A stretch of DNA of 64,000 nt, taken from Draconibacterium mangrovi. GTDB taxonomy: Bacteria > Bacteroidota > Bacteroidia > Bacteroidales > Prolixibacteraceae. Of this stretch, positions 28,258 to 37,956 are shown in pieces (positions within the stretch are counted from its first letter, which is position 1; every line of letters begins with the position of its first letter). The notes under the pieces were generated by a model. That model ran no database searches and was not told where the DNA came from. It was given only the letters and a program-made list of their open reading frames with translations. The position numbers and the translations under genes are program-made. The stretch spans positions 310,001 to 374,000 of the forward strand of contig NZ_JAAAGB010000004.1 of assembly GCF_010586825.1 (NCBI RefSeq), given 5' to 3'.

Positions 28258-31200
28258 ATGTTTAAAATTTCCTGGATGAAGTTGATTTTACTGATTGGAT
28301 TATTTCTGAGCAGCGTCAACATCTTTGCACAAACAGCACAGAAGCCAAACATTATTTTTATTCTTACTGATGATCAGCGCTGGAGTGCCCTGGGGTATGC
28401 CGGGAATAAGATCATACAAACTCCGGAGATGGATAAACTGGCCGAAAGTGGGGCTTATTTTTCGCAGGCAATTGTAACAACTCCAATTTGTTCTGCAAGT
28501 CGAGCGAGTATTTTTAGCGGGGTACATGAACGCACGCATAAATACACTTTTCAAACCGGCCCGATACGTAAAGAATTAATGGAAACCGCCTATCCGAAGT
28601 TGTTAAAAGAAGCCGGGTATTATAATGGTTTTTTTGGTAAGTTCGGAGTGAATTTTGAGGGAAAAGAAAAGATGTTCGATGTAATTGAAGATTACGACCG
28701 TAACAACAGCTTTCCTGATTACCGGGGCTATTATTATAAAACACTGGATGGTGATACGGTTCACCTTACCCGTTATACAGGCCAGAAAGCCCTTGATTTT
28801 ATCGATCAGGCTCCGGCGGAAAAACCTTTCTGTTTGTCGTTGAGTTTCAGCGCTCCACATGCCCATGATAATGCTCCCGAACAGTATTTCTGGCAGGAAG
28901 AACCCGGAAAGTTGTATAAAAATATGGAAATGCCTGCTCCTGAACTGGCCGACGATAAGGATTTCAATTCCTTGCCTGAAGCGGTTAGACAAGGTTTTAA
29001 CCGCACGCGCTGGTACTGGCGATACGATACGCCCGAAAAATACCAACACAGTGTAAAAGGGTACTATCGAATGATTAATGGTATTGACCTGGAAATCGCA
29101 AAAATCAGGGAAAAATTAAAGGAGAAAGGACTTGAAAAAAATACAGTAGTTATTTTGATGGGCGATAACGGGCAGTTTTTGGGAGAACGACAACTTGCCG
29201 GGAAATGGCTGATGTACGATAATTCGGTACGAGTGCCAATGATTGTTTATGATCCGCGCGTGAAGAAACACCGCGATATATCGGAAATGGCGCTGAATAT
29301 TGATATTCCCGCAACTATTCTCGATCTGGCCGGCATAAAAGCACCCGATATTTATCAGGGCAAGAGTCTGATCCCGGTAGTTTACGGTAATGAAAAAACG
29401 ATGAATCGCGACACGGTTCTTATTGAACACCTTTGGGAATTTGCAAATATTCCTCCCAGCGAAGGAGTGCGAACAAAAGACTGGAAATACCTGCGCTACA
29501 TCAATAATAAAACAGTTGAAGAATTGTATTCGCTGAAAGACGATCCAAAAGAAACAAGGAATTTGGTAAAGGATGCAAAGTATCAAAAAGTACTGCACGA
29601 ATTACGGACAAAAAACGATGAGTTTGTTCAGCGATACAAAGGTCCTTTATCGGGAGTGCCGTTTGGATTAACAGTGGAACTGATTCGTGAACCGAAATTT
29701 ACAAGGATTATCGACAGTAAACCCGAGTTTGGATGGATGATCCCCGAAGACGCGGTCACGCAGAAAGCTTACCAGGTGCTTCTAGCATCAACCAGAGAAA
29801 ATATCGATAACAATATTGGCGATATTTGGGATAGTGGCCGGGTATCCGGAAATCAGTCGGCAAATGTTGAGCCTGACTGCGATCCGCTAAAAGAAAATCA
29901 AACTTATTTTTGGAAAGTACGGATTTATGACCTAGACAACCGCTTATCGGAATACTCGCCTGCGCAGGAGTTTACAACAGGAATATTTGGCGAAAAAATA
30001 TCATCAGGTAACTGGTTTATGGTGGAACGGATAAAACCCGATGCTTTTAAAAAGAATACAGATGGAAGCTATTTTGCCGATTTTGGGAAAGCTGCTTTCG
30101 GAACGCTTCGTTTAAATTATTCGCCGAAAAATGTACAGAAACTGACCATTCGCTTAGGCGAGAAACTTTTAGATGGAAAAATTGATCGTGAACCCGGCGG
30201 TACCATTCGTTTTGCGGAATTACAACTAGATGTTAGGCCCGGATTATCAGAATACCAGATTGAACTTATTCCTGATGAACGAAATACCAAATCGGTTGCC
30301 GTGGCTTTGCCCGATTCATTTCCGGTGATAATGCCTTTCCGGTATGTTGAAATAGAAGGAGCTGAAGATTTGGAAGCCGGAGATTTAACAAAGGTAGCTT
30401 ATTTTACTTATTTCAACGATCAAACAAGCTCGTTTACTTGTTCAAACGATATCTTAAATCAGGTATGGGATTTATGTAAATACTCGCAAAAAGCAACTTC
30501 ATTTGCGGGTTACTATGTGGATGGTGATCGTGAACGAATACCGTATGAAGCCGATGCTTATCTGAATCAGTTGAGTCATTATTCGGTGGATAACGAATAT
30601 GCCATTGCCCGCAAGACCATCGAATATTTTATGGATTTTCCCACATGGCCAACCGAATGGCAACTGCATGTGGCACTGCTTTTTTATCAGGATTACATGT
30701 ACACCGGAAATACCGAGCTTATTGAAAAATATTACGAGCCGTTGAAATATAAAACACTAATGATGCTTGACGATGAGGATGGTTTTATTAGCACCAAATC
30801 GCCAAAACTGAGCGGTGAAGTTATGGCTCAGCTCGGATTTGCAGATACTACCCAACGTGTTCGCGATATTGTTGACTGGCCTCAGGCCGGAGGATGGGGA
30901 ACAATGGGAGAAGACGATGGTTTTGTTTTTCGTCCGGTTAATACGGTCATTAATTCCATGTACTACCGAAATATGGAAATTATGGCTGAATTTGCGCAGT
31001 TATTGGGAAAAACCGAAGAAGCGCTCGATTTTAAACTAAGGGCTGCGAAAGTTAAAAAATCAATCAATCAAAAATTATACAACAAGGAAAAGGGATACTA
31101 TACCGATGGAATCGGGACAGACCATGGTTCCGTACATGCCAACATGTTTCCTTTGGCCTTTGGTGTGGTTCCTGATGAGTACAGAGAATCAGTAGCCAAT

Positions 31201-31758
31201 TATATGAAAACCCGCGGCATGGCATGCAGCGTATACGGCGCTCAGTATCTGATGGAAGCGGTTTATAATGCCGGAGCAGCTGATTATGGTCTGGAGCTAA
31301 TGACTGCCACACACGATCGAAGTTGGTACAATATGATAAAAGTGGGATCAACCATTACAATGGAAGCCTGGGACATGAAGTACAAACCAAATTCCGACTG
31401 GAACCACGCCTGGGGAGCGGCTCCTGCAAACATTGTCGCACGGAACATGTGGGGAATTCAGCCCAAGACACCGGGATTTGGAGTGGCAACTATTCACCCT
31501 CAACTGGCTAATCTGGAATTTAGTTCCATTAAAGTGCCAACTGTAAAAGGCCCCATTAAAGGTGAATATGAAAAGGTAAATAATCGTTTATGGAAATATG
31601 TTATTGAGTTACCGGCAAATGTGGTTGGAGAGTTTACTGCTGATTTCCCTGAAAATACGGAGGTGAGTCTTAACGGGCAAACCGTGAATCTGTCGTTTGG
31701 ATCAATGCGTCTGGCACCGGGAGAAAACGAAATTTTAATACGGATCAATTCCTTTTAA
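28258..31758 (+). CDS. sulfatase-GH78 alpha-L-rhamnosidase fusion
   Basis: One uninterrupted 1166-residue secreted protein with two enzymes. Residues 1-25 are a signal peptide. Residues 28-460 form a type I sulfatase: Asp38-Asp39 in TDDQRW, formylglycine Cys78 in CSASR, and Asp303-Asn304 in [17 protein letters not shown]. Residues about 470-1166 match GH78 alpha-L-rhamnosidases: the fibronectin-like N-domain ([20 protein letters not shown]), [18 protein letters not shown] at 755-772 with the likely acid among Asp757, Glu759 and Glu764, general-base candidate Glu1036 in TMEAWD, His1050 in [10 protein letters not shown], and the C-terminal beta-sandwich. It would desulfate and release rhamnose. 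A rhamnosidase-sulfatase fusion is known from the Formosa agariphila ulvan locus. Confidence 0.92.
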   Translation: MFKISWMKLILLIGLFLSSVNIFAQTAQKPNIIFILTDDQRWSALGYAGNKIIQTPEMDKLAESGAYFSQAIVTTPICSASRASIFSGVHERTHKYTFQTGPIRKELMETAYPKLLKEAGYYNGFFGKFGVNFEGKEKMFDVIEDYDRNNSFPDYRGYYYKTLDGDTVHLTRYTGQKALDFIDQAPAEKPFCLSLSFSAPHAHDNAPEQYFWQEEPGKLYKNMEMPAPELADDKDFNSLPEAVRQGFNRTRWYWRYDTPEKYQHSVKGYYRMINGIDLEIAKIREKLKEKGLEKNTVVILMGDNGQFLGERQLAGKWLMYDNSVRVPMIVYDPRVKKHRDISEMALNIDIPATILDLAGIKAPDIYQGKSLIPVVYGNEKTMNRDTVLIEHLWEFANIPPSEGVRTKDWKYLRYINNKTVEELYSLKDDPKETRNLVKDAKYQKVLHELRTKNDEFVQRYKGPLSGVPFGLTVELIREPKFTRIIDSKPEFGWMIPEDAVTQKAYQVLLASTRENIDNNIGDIWDSGRVSGNQSANVEPDCDPLKENQTYFWKVRIYDLDNRLSEYSPAQEFTTGIFGEKISSGNWFMVERIKPDAFKKNTDGSYFADFGKAAFGTLRLNYSPKNVQKLTIRLGEKLLDGKIDREPGGTIRFAELQLDVRPGLSEYQIELIPDERNTKSVAVALPDSFPVIMPFRYVEIEGAEDLEAGDLTKVAYFTYFNDQTSSFTCSNDILNQVWDLCKYSQKATSFAGYYVDGDRERIPYEADAYLNQLSHYSVDNEYAIARKTIEYFMDFPTWPTEWQLHVALLFYQDYMYTGNTELIEKYYEPLKYKTLMMLDDEDGFISTKSPKLSGEVMAQLGFADTTQRVRDIVDWPQAGGWGTMGEDDGFVFRPVNTVINSMYYRNMEIMAEFAQLLGKTEEALDFKLRAAKVKKSINQKLYNKEKGYYTDGIGTDHGSVHANMFPLAFGVVPDEYRESVANYMKTRGMACSVYGAQYLMEAVYNAGAADYGLELMTATHDRSWYNMIKVGSTITMEAWDMKYKPNSDWNHAWGAAPANIVARNMWGIQPKTPGFGVATIHPQLANLEFSSIKVPTVKGPIKGEYEKVNNRLWKYVIELPANVVGEFTADFPENTEVSLNGQTVNLSFGSMRLAPGENEILIRINSF

Positions 31759-31826
31759 ATCTGAAGGTTGAACGAGAATATTTGTCACAAGTATACGAAC
31801 CATACAAAAACTAAAACCTGATAATC

Positions 31827-33755
31827 ATGAAAAAACTATTTATTCTTTTTCTTTTCAGCAGCTTAGTTCTGAGCAGTTTTTCAAAAGAAAAAAGAGACAT
31901 CCTTCAAAAAGAAGCAAGTGTAGTTGGAATAGAAAAAGTACTTATAGAGGATTTTTCAGACCTGGATTTTCCTACTTATAAAAGCAGAGATTTCTGGAAT
32001 AATTTACCGGAGGAAATCCGGATGGCCTATATTAAGGAAGGAGAAGAATATCTTGATTATGATTGGCCGGTGGTTAAAGCAACCGATTATTTGGAGATAA
32101 TTCGTTCGGGCGATCGTCGGCAAGAAGCCTATTCCGCACCACGCGCTGCATTAGTGGCTTCGGTTATGGCCGAGCTTACCGAAGGAAAAGGGCGTTTTAT
32201 CGACCAGATAATTAACGGCGTTTGGTATTATAGCGAACAAACCTGGTGGGGATGGTCGGCGCATTTAACGTCGCAAAAAGCGCCACATGGTTTGCCCGAT
32301 GCCGATGAACCAACTATTGATTTAGGCGTTGGCGAAATCTCCAATATCCTTTCGTGGACCTGGTTTTTGTTTAAAGATGAATTTGATAAGGTACATCCGC
32401 TCATCGCGAAACGCCTGAAAGATGAAATCATGAAAAAGGCGGTGATTCCGTACTACGAACGCAATGATTTCTGGTGGCAGGGGCTTGATGGAAGCCGCGA
32501 TGTTAACAACTGGAATCCATGGACCAACCATAATATCCTGACTTCCATTTTAATTCTGGAAGACGATCAGGATAAGAAAATTGCCGGGGTGGACAAAGTG
32601 GTACGGTCGCTCGATCAGTTTATAAATGTTTACCCGAATGATGGCGGTTGCGATGAGGGCCCGTCGTACTGGGGCAGGGCAGGCGCTTCTCTTTATCAGA
32701 ACCTCGATCTTTTAAAACGTGCTACCAATGGCAGATTCGATGTTTTCGATAATCAGCTCATCAGGAACATGGGGAATTATATTTATAAAGCCTACGTAAA
32801 TTACCCGTATTTCGTGAATTTTGCCGATGCCGATGCTACAACTGGAGGCCGACCGCAGATAATTTACAGTTATGGAAAAGATATTGACGACCCTGTTATG
32901 CAGAAGTTTGGCGCATTTCTCGCCGAAAAACAAGACTGGGGAGTTAAACCTCCGGGAGGAAAAGTGGATGAGCAGATTGTGCAACTAATGTATTTGAAAG
33001 AGATTGCGGATGTAGAAGCTGAAAATGCATTGATCAGCGATTTCTGGCTGTCTGAAACACAAGTGGCAGGTGCCCGCGATATGGCTGGCTCAACCGATGG
33101 GTTTTACTTTGCAGCTAAAGGAGGACACAATGCTGAAAGCCACAACCACAACGATTTGGGATCTTTTGTTTTGTACTTTGATGGCAAACCCTGTTTGGTA
33201 GACATAGGCCGCGAAACCTATACCGCAAAAACGTTTAGCAGCAGAAGATATGAGATCTGGACCATGCAATCGGGCTATCATCAGTTGCCAAAAATAAATG
33301 GTGTTGATCAGAAAGAAGGCCGGAACTATGAAGCGAAGAATTCTACTTTTAGTGCCGATTCAAAAAAAGCAATATTTTCTACCGATATCGCCGGCGCCTA
33401 TCCCGAAGACGCAAAAGTAAAAAAATGGGTGCGCACTTATCGTTTGGACAGGGGAAAGAAATTTACTGTATCAAATGATTACGTGCTGGAAGAACTAACA
33501 GATAAACCTACCAGCTTGAATTTTATCACATCAGGAACGGTAACCGATAACGGTGATGGAACTATCGATTTGGCTGGAGACGAGTTTACGCTTCAAATGA
33601 AATATGATACAAAACTTTTTACTCCTAAAGTTGAGGTGATTCCTGTAACCGATAAAGGTTTAAAAAGGTATTGGGATGTGATTACCCGAATCATTCTGGA
33701 GTACAAAAATCCGCAAATTAAAGGTAAAGATCAGGTAGTAATTACAAAGATCTAG
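31827..33755 (+). CDS. heparinase II/III-type polysaccharide lyase (third copy)
   Basis: A 642-residue secreted lyase (signal peptide to about 19). The toroid carries DVNNWNPWTNHNILTS with Asn227/228 and GGCDEGPSYWGRAGASLY with Tyr281. The heparinase II/III beta domain has KGGHNAESHNHNDLGSFVLYFDGKPCLVDIGRETY, with His434, His439, His441 and Asp443 (region 432-465). It differs strongly from the other two heparinase-type proteins in the PUL, so the three are not recent duplicates. Family number uncertain. Gap of 68 bp from the fusion gene; the PL38-like gene follows after 23 bp. Confidence 0.88.
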   Translation: MKKLFILFLFSSLVLSSFSKEKRDILQKEASVVGIEKVLIEDFSDLDFPTYKSRDFWNNLPEEIRMAYIKEGEEYLDYDWPVVKATDYLEIIRSGDRRQEAYSAPRAALVASVMAELTEGKGRFIDQIINGVWYYSEQTWWGWSAHLTSQKAPHGLPDADEPTIDLGVGEISNILSWTWFLFKDEFDKVHPLIAKRLKDEIMKKAVIPYYERNDFWWQGLDGSRDVNNWNPWTNHNILTSILILEDDQDKKIAGVDKVVRSLDQFINVYPNDGGCDEGPSYWGRAGASLYQNLDLLKRATNGRFDVFDNQLIRNMGNYIYKAYVNYPYFVNFADADATTGGRPQIIYSYGKDIDDPVMQKFGAFLAEKQDWGVKPPGGKVDEQIVQLMYLKEIADVEAENALISDFWLSETQVAGARDMAGSTDGFYFAAKGGHNAESHNHNDLGSFVLYFDGKPCLVDIGRETYTAKTFSSRRYEIWTMQSGYHQLPKINGVDQKEGRNYEAKNSTFSADSKKAIFSTDIAGAYPEDAKVKKWVRTYRLDRGKKFTVSNDYVLEELTDKPTSLNFITSGTVTDNGDGTIDLAGDEFTLQMKYDTKLFTPKVEVIPVTDKGLKRYWDVITRIILEYKNPQIKGKDQVVITKI

Positions 33756-33778
33756 TACAGTAATCCAATTCATTGTAA

Positions 33779-34981
33779 ATGCAGCAACAAACCAATTATT
33801 ATAAAGCAAACACAGGGATTTTGCTTCTCTTAGTTTGTATGTTCGGGCTATCCTGCTCGCAGAAAAAGCAAGTACCGTACATTGCAGAAGCAGAGCAGCA
33901 GTATATCATTAAAACGGCAACGGAATATTTAGACAGTTTGCCGCTCACCGTAACCGCTACTGTTTGTGAACGCAGCGCCGGCGGACCACACGATTTTTAC
34001 TCCGAGGGCGACTACTGGTGGCCTGATACGGAAAATCCGGATGGGCCGTATATTCGCCGCGACGGTCAAACCAATCCCGACAATTTTGTTGCTCACCGGC
34101 TGGCGATGATTCGTTTTAGCCAGATTGTAGGACGTGAAACATCGGCTTATCTGCTCACCGGCGATAAGAGATGTGCAGAGGCGTCTCTAAAACATTTGGA
34201 AGCCTGGTTTGTAAATCCTGAAACCAGGATGAATCCAAGTTTACTTTATGTACAAGCCATAAAAGGACGGGTTACCGGACGAGGTATCGGAATTATCGAT
34301 GCCATTCATTTGATTGAAGTAGCCCGCTCGGTTGAGATTCTGGAGCAAAACAGTGCTGTTGAACAGGAGAAAATTAATAAGATTAAGGCGTGGTTTGAGG
34401 AGTTTGTTCAGTGGTTGACCACTCACCCGTATGGTTTGGACGAAATGAATACCAAAAATAACCACGCCACTTGCTGGGTGATGCAGGTTGCTGCTTTTGC
34501 CCGGTTAACCGATAATGAAGAGGTACTGAAAATGTGCCGTGATCGTTTTAAGGAAATTCTGCTTCCAAATCAAATGGGAGAGAACGGATCGTTTCCATTG
34601 GAACTGGAACGTACCAAACCCTATGGATATTCATTGTTTAACCTCGACGCGTTTTTTACCACTGCTGAGATTCTGAGCGATGAAAACAACAATCTTTATG
34701 AATTTTGTACGGCAGACGGTAAAAACCTGGAGTTGGGAGCTGAATATTTGTTTCCCTTTGTTATGGACAAGAGCTCATGGCCTTTGCAACCCGATGTAAT
34801 GTACTGGGACGAATGGCCGGTTCGGCATCCGTTTTTGCTGTTTGCCGGCAAAGCCTATCAGAAAAAGGAATACATTGAATTGTGGAAAACATTGGAAGGT
34901 TATCCTAAAACGCAGGAAGTGATCCGGAATTTACCCATTAGGAATCCGCTATTGTGGTTGCTTAGTGAACCGGTTCAATAA
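33779..34981 (+). CDS. alginate_lyase-fold lyase, PL38-like (second copy)
   Basis: A 400-residue lipoprotein (FGLSC, Cys26). It has the same landmarks as the copy at 19947, GDYWWPDTENPDGPYIRRDGQ, NPSLLYVQAIKGRVTGRGIGIIDA and NNHATCWVMQ, but is otherwise much diverged, suggesting a second linkage or side-chain specificity rather than redundancy. Last gene of the PUL proper; 216 bp separate it from the guanylyltransferase gene, with no clear terminator hairpin. Confidence 0.85.
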   Translation: MQQQTNYYKANTGILLLLVCMFGLSCSQKKQVPYIAEAEQQYIIKTATEYLDSLPLTVTATVCERSAGGPHDFYSEGDYWWPDTENPDGPYIRRDGQTNPDNFVAHRLAMIRFSQIVGRETSAYLLTGDKRCAEASLKHLEAWFVNPETRMNPSLLYVQAIKGRVTGRGIGIIDAIHLIEVARSVEILEQNSAVEQEKINKIKAWFEEFVQWLTTHPYGLDEMNTKNNHATCWVMQVAAFARLTDNEEVLKMCRDRFKEILLPNQMGENGSFPLELERTKPYGYSLFNLDAFFTTAEILSDENNNLYEFCTADGKNLELGAEYLFPFVMDKSSWPLQPDVMYWDEWPVRHPFLLFAGKAYQKKEYIELWKTLEGYPKTQEVIRNLPIRNPLLWLLSEPVQ

Positions 34982-35197
34982 AGTTGATTTAGATTCGTTA
35001 TTGAAGGATGTTCAACAAATTAAAGAACAAAAAGCCGCGAAATAGGATTCGAATTAGTCGTTGTGTTTAAAATTTAGTCACGGTGTAAGTAGCGCCTGAG
35101 AATTTTCTTAACAAAAAAATCAGCATAAATTACCGTTGTTTACTAGCGAAGTAATTTTAGATTCGTATTTTCATCCGTATTTTTAATTTTTAGTAAT

Positions 35198-36277
35198 ATG
35201 GATAAGATTTATACCCTGATCATGGCGGGTGGATCAGGAACACGATTCTGGCCACGCAGTAAAACGGCAAAACCAAAACAATACCTGAATATCTTTGGCG
35301 AACAATCGCTGCTTCAGGACACCATTGAACGATTTGCAACTTTCACAAAAAAAGAAAATATCTACATTGTTTCAAGTGCAACACAGGCACAAGTATTGGA
35401 GGAACAAACTCCGATGTTACCCAAAGAAAACCTGATTTACGAGCCGGTTGGCAGAAATACCTTGCCATGTATTGGTTTGGCGGCGATGTATGCCGAGCGC
35501 GAAGACCCTGACGGCGTAATGGTAGTTTCACCTTCGGATCATTTAATTACAAATACTGCTTTGTTTGAAGACACAGTTTTGGCCGCTGCCAAAATTGCTA
35601 ACGAACGTGATGGTATTGTAACGCTTGGAATTACTCCAACATATCCGGCAACAGGTTATGGTTACGTACAAACTGCCGAAGATATTACCGGCAACGAAAC
35701 AATAAAACAGTTTAAAGTGGAACGTTTTGTGGAAAAACCGGATGAAGCCACTGCAGCCGATTACCTGAAACAAGGCGGTTTTTACTGGAACAGCGGATTA
35801 TTTGTTTTCAAAGTATCGGTTTTCCTGAAAGCGGTTCAAGAATTTGCCCCGAAGTTATATGCTGATTTACGCAAAATTCAGGCTGATTTGGGCAATCCTT
35901 CATATCCTGAAACGCTTGATACCATTTACCGCGCTGTTGAGAGCATTTCGGTTGATTACGGTATCATGGAGCACGCCAAAAACATTTACCTGGTTGAAGG
36001 AAATTTCGATTGGAATGACCTGGGGAGCTGGGAGTCGGTTTATCAAACCGATAAAAAAGATGAAAATGGTAATGCAGGAATGGGAGAGGCCATATTTTTA
36101 GATGCTAAAAACTCGTACGTGTCTACCGACGATGGACTTGTTGCTGTGGTTGGTCTTGATGATGTAATTGTTGTGCGCGACGGAAATACAACCCTGGTTT
36201 GCAAACGCGATAATGCAGAGGATATTAAAAAAATTGTTGAACAGCTAAAAGCTAATAATAAATCAGAGTACCTGTAG
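35198..36277 (+). CDS. manC: mannose-1-phosphate guanylyltransferase
   Basis: Makes GDP-mannose from mannose-1-phosphate and GTP, the precursor for mannose- and GDP-fucose-containing glycans. The 359-residue protein has the nucleotidyltransferase signature IMAGGSGTRFWPRSKTAKPKQYL at 8-30 (given as a region), VVSPSDHLI with the metal-binding Asp, VEKPDEATA and YWNSGLFVF. It lacks the C-terminal isomerase domain of bifunctional ManC/AlgA enzymes. It could be a general biosynthetic gene rather than a PUL member. A short CCCGG/CCGGG hairpin at 36287-36304 separates it from the transporter. Confidence 0.9.
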   Translation: MDKIYTLIMAGGSGTRFWPRSKTAKPKQYLNIFGEQSLLQDTIERFATFTKKENIYIVSSATQAQVLEEQTPMLPKENLIYEPVGRNTLPCIGLAAMYAEREDPDGVMVVSPSDHLITNTALFEDTVLAAAKIANERDGIVTLGITPTYPATGYGYVQTAEDITGNETIKQFKVERFVEKPDEATAADYLKQGGFYWNSGLFVFKVSVFLKAVQEFAPKLYADLRKIQADLGNPSYPETLDTIYRAVESISVDYGIMEHAKNIYLVEGNFDWNDLGSWESVYQTDKKDENGNAGMGEAIFLDAKNSYVSTDDGLVAVVGLDDVIVVRDGNTTLVCKRDNAEDIKKIVEQLKANNKSEYL

Positions 36278-36286
36278 AAAGTTGTG

Positions 36287-36304
36287 CCCGGAAATGTTGC
36301 CGGG
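36287..36304 (+). terminator. weak hairpin after guanylyltransferase gene
   Basis: CCCGG (36287-36291) pairs with CCGGG (36300-36304), 8-nt loop, with no clear U-run. Possible weak terminator or processing site. Confidence 0.3.
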
Positions 36305-36357
36305 TAGCTTGCTAAAACTGCACTAACTTCCAGTATTTTAGTAAAACTATTAAACCA

Positions 36358-37659
36358 ATGAATAAAACAAAACCAATTGTTGTGGACAAGAAAATTCTTG
36401 TTCCCTTTATACTTATAACCAGTTTATTTGCCCTTTGGGGGTTTGCCAATGATTTGACCAACCCGATGGTGGCTGCGTTTCAAACGGTAATGGAAATTTC
36501 CAACGCAAAAGCAGCTATGGTACAGTTTGCATTTTATGGCGGATATGCTACCATGGCGATTCCGGCGGCGTTAATTATAAAACGATATTCGTATAAAACC
36601 GGAATTATTGTTGGCCTGGCATTATATGCCGTTGGTGCCTTGTTGTTTTTTCCGGCTGCACAATACGAAATTTTTGGATTCTTCCTTGTGTCGCTGTACA
36701 TCCTCACTTTTGGTTTAGCTTTCCTCGAAACCACTGCCAATCCGTATATTTTATCGATGGGAGATCCGGCAACCGCAACGCGTCGTTTAAACCTGGCGCA
36801 ATCGTTTAATCCAATGGGATCGATATTGGGAATGTTTGTGGCCTCAAAACTCATTCTTTCGTCGTTGGAGTCGGATAAACGGGATGCTGCCGGAAACCTG
36901 ATTTTCGATACTTTAAATGCAGCCGAGAAAGCAGCTATTCGTACCAACGATCTGTCTGTAATACGCAACCCGTATGTAATTTTGGGATTCGTAGTAATTT
37001 TAATGCTGATTATTATTGCTGTTTCAAAAATGCCGAAACGCGAAAGTGCCGACCATGAAATTCATCCATGGCACTCGGCAAAACGATTATTCCGCAACAA
37101 AATATACCGGGAAGGCGTAATTGCCCAGGTATTCTATGTGGGGGCACAAATCATGTGCTGGACCTTCATTATTCAATATGCCGATAACCTGGGTATTCCA
37201 AAAGCAAAGGCTCAGGATTTCAATATAATCGCCATGGCGATTTTTATCGTCAGCCGATTTATCAGTACCTTTTTAATGAAATACCTGAATGCCCGTTATA
37301 TGTTGTTGCTTTTTGCCATTGGCGGAATGTGTACAACGACCGGAGTAGTTTTAATTCAGGGAATGATGGGCTTGTATTTACTGGTGGCCACGTCGGCTTT
37401 TATGTCGCTGATGTTTCCAACCATTTACGGAATTGCACTTGAAGACGTTGGTGATGATGCCACGCTTGGTGCCGCCGGTTTGGTAATGGCAATTGTGGGC
37501 GGAGCATTAATGCCTCCACTGCAGGGTTTAATTATCGACCAGGGGACTATCGGGCCGCTTCCGGCAGTGAACTTTTCGTTTGTTTTGCCTTTTATCTGCT
37601 TTGTTATAATTGCAATTTATGGTAAGAGAACATATAACGCATTTAAAAAAGCTCGATAA
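36358..37659 (+). CDS. fucP: FucP-type sugar:proton symporter (MFS)
   Basis: Inner-membrane 12-helix transporter of the fucose permease family, 433 residues. Landmarks are LFALWGFANDLTNPMVAAFQ near the N-terminus, FYGGYATMAIPAALIIKRYSYK, TFGLAFLETTANPYIL and NLAQSFNPMGSILG. These proteins carry L-fucose, L-rhamnose-like or other monosaccharides with protons. Standing just after a PUL that should release rhamnose and uronic acids, it may take up one of these sugars from the periplasm, but the substrate is an inference and the symbol reflects family only. Confidence 0.85.
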   Translation: MNKTKPIVVDKKILVPFILITSLFALWGFANDLTNPMVAAFQTVMEISNAKAAMVQFAFYGGYATMAIPAALIIKRYSYKTGIIVGLALYAVGALLFFPAAQYEIFGFFLVSLYILTFGLAFLETTANPYILSMGDPATATRRLNLAQSFNPMGSILGMFVASKLILSSLESDKRDAAGNLIFDTLNAAEKAAIRTNDLSVIRNPYVILGFVVILMLIIIAVSKMPKRESADHEIHPWHSAKRLFRNKIYREGVIAQVFYVGAQIMCWTFIIQYADNLGIPKAKAQDFNIIAMAIFIVSRFISTFLMKYLNARYMLLLFAIGGMCTTTGVVLIQGMMGLYLLVATSAFMSLMFPTIYGIALEDVGDDATLGAAGLVMAIVGGALMPPLQGLIIDQGTIGPLPAVNFSFVLPFICFVIIAIYGKRTYNAFKKAR

Positions 37660-37956
37660 GGCTAGACTCCAATAGCTAATTATAATTCATAAATGTGGAA
37701 AACAATACGAAATTGATTGAGTAGTATAAAAAAGTGCGTGTAACTGATATCATTTATCCTAAAGTTACCTGTAACATCGGCAACATTGGTATATTTGATA
37801 TGGAAATCTATCCGGATGGAAATATAATTTAATCAGCTACTCTATTAGTATTTGCTGAGTATAAAGTGTTTCCGGCCGGGAGATTTAAGCTACAGATTTT
37901 CGTTAAAACAATTGCATAATCGAACTGTTTGTGTAACTTAAAACAAAGTTTTCTGT
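37660..37956. other. 297-bp intergenic region, no gene seen
   Basis: AT-rich sequence between the sugar symporter and the antiporter. No open frame with coding character, no strong hairpin and no repeat was recognised. Confidence 0.5.

Noticed and set aside
28258-31758. Two separate genes joined by an assembly error
   Set aside because: The frame is continuous across the junction near residue 465, with no internal start, stop or drop in coding character, and similar fusions are known.
3254-34981. Recently acquired genomic island
   Set aside because: No integrase, transposase, tRNA or attachment repeat borders the PUL, and base composition looks like that of the flanking genes.
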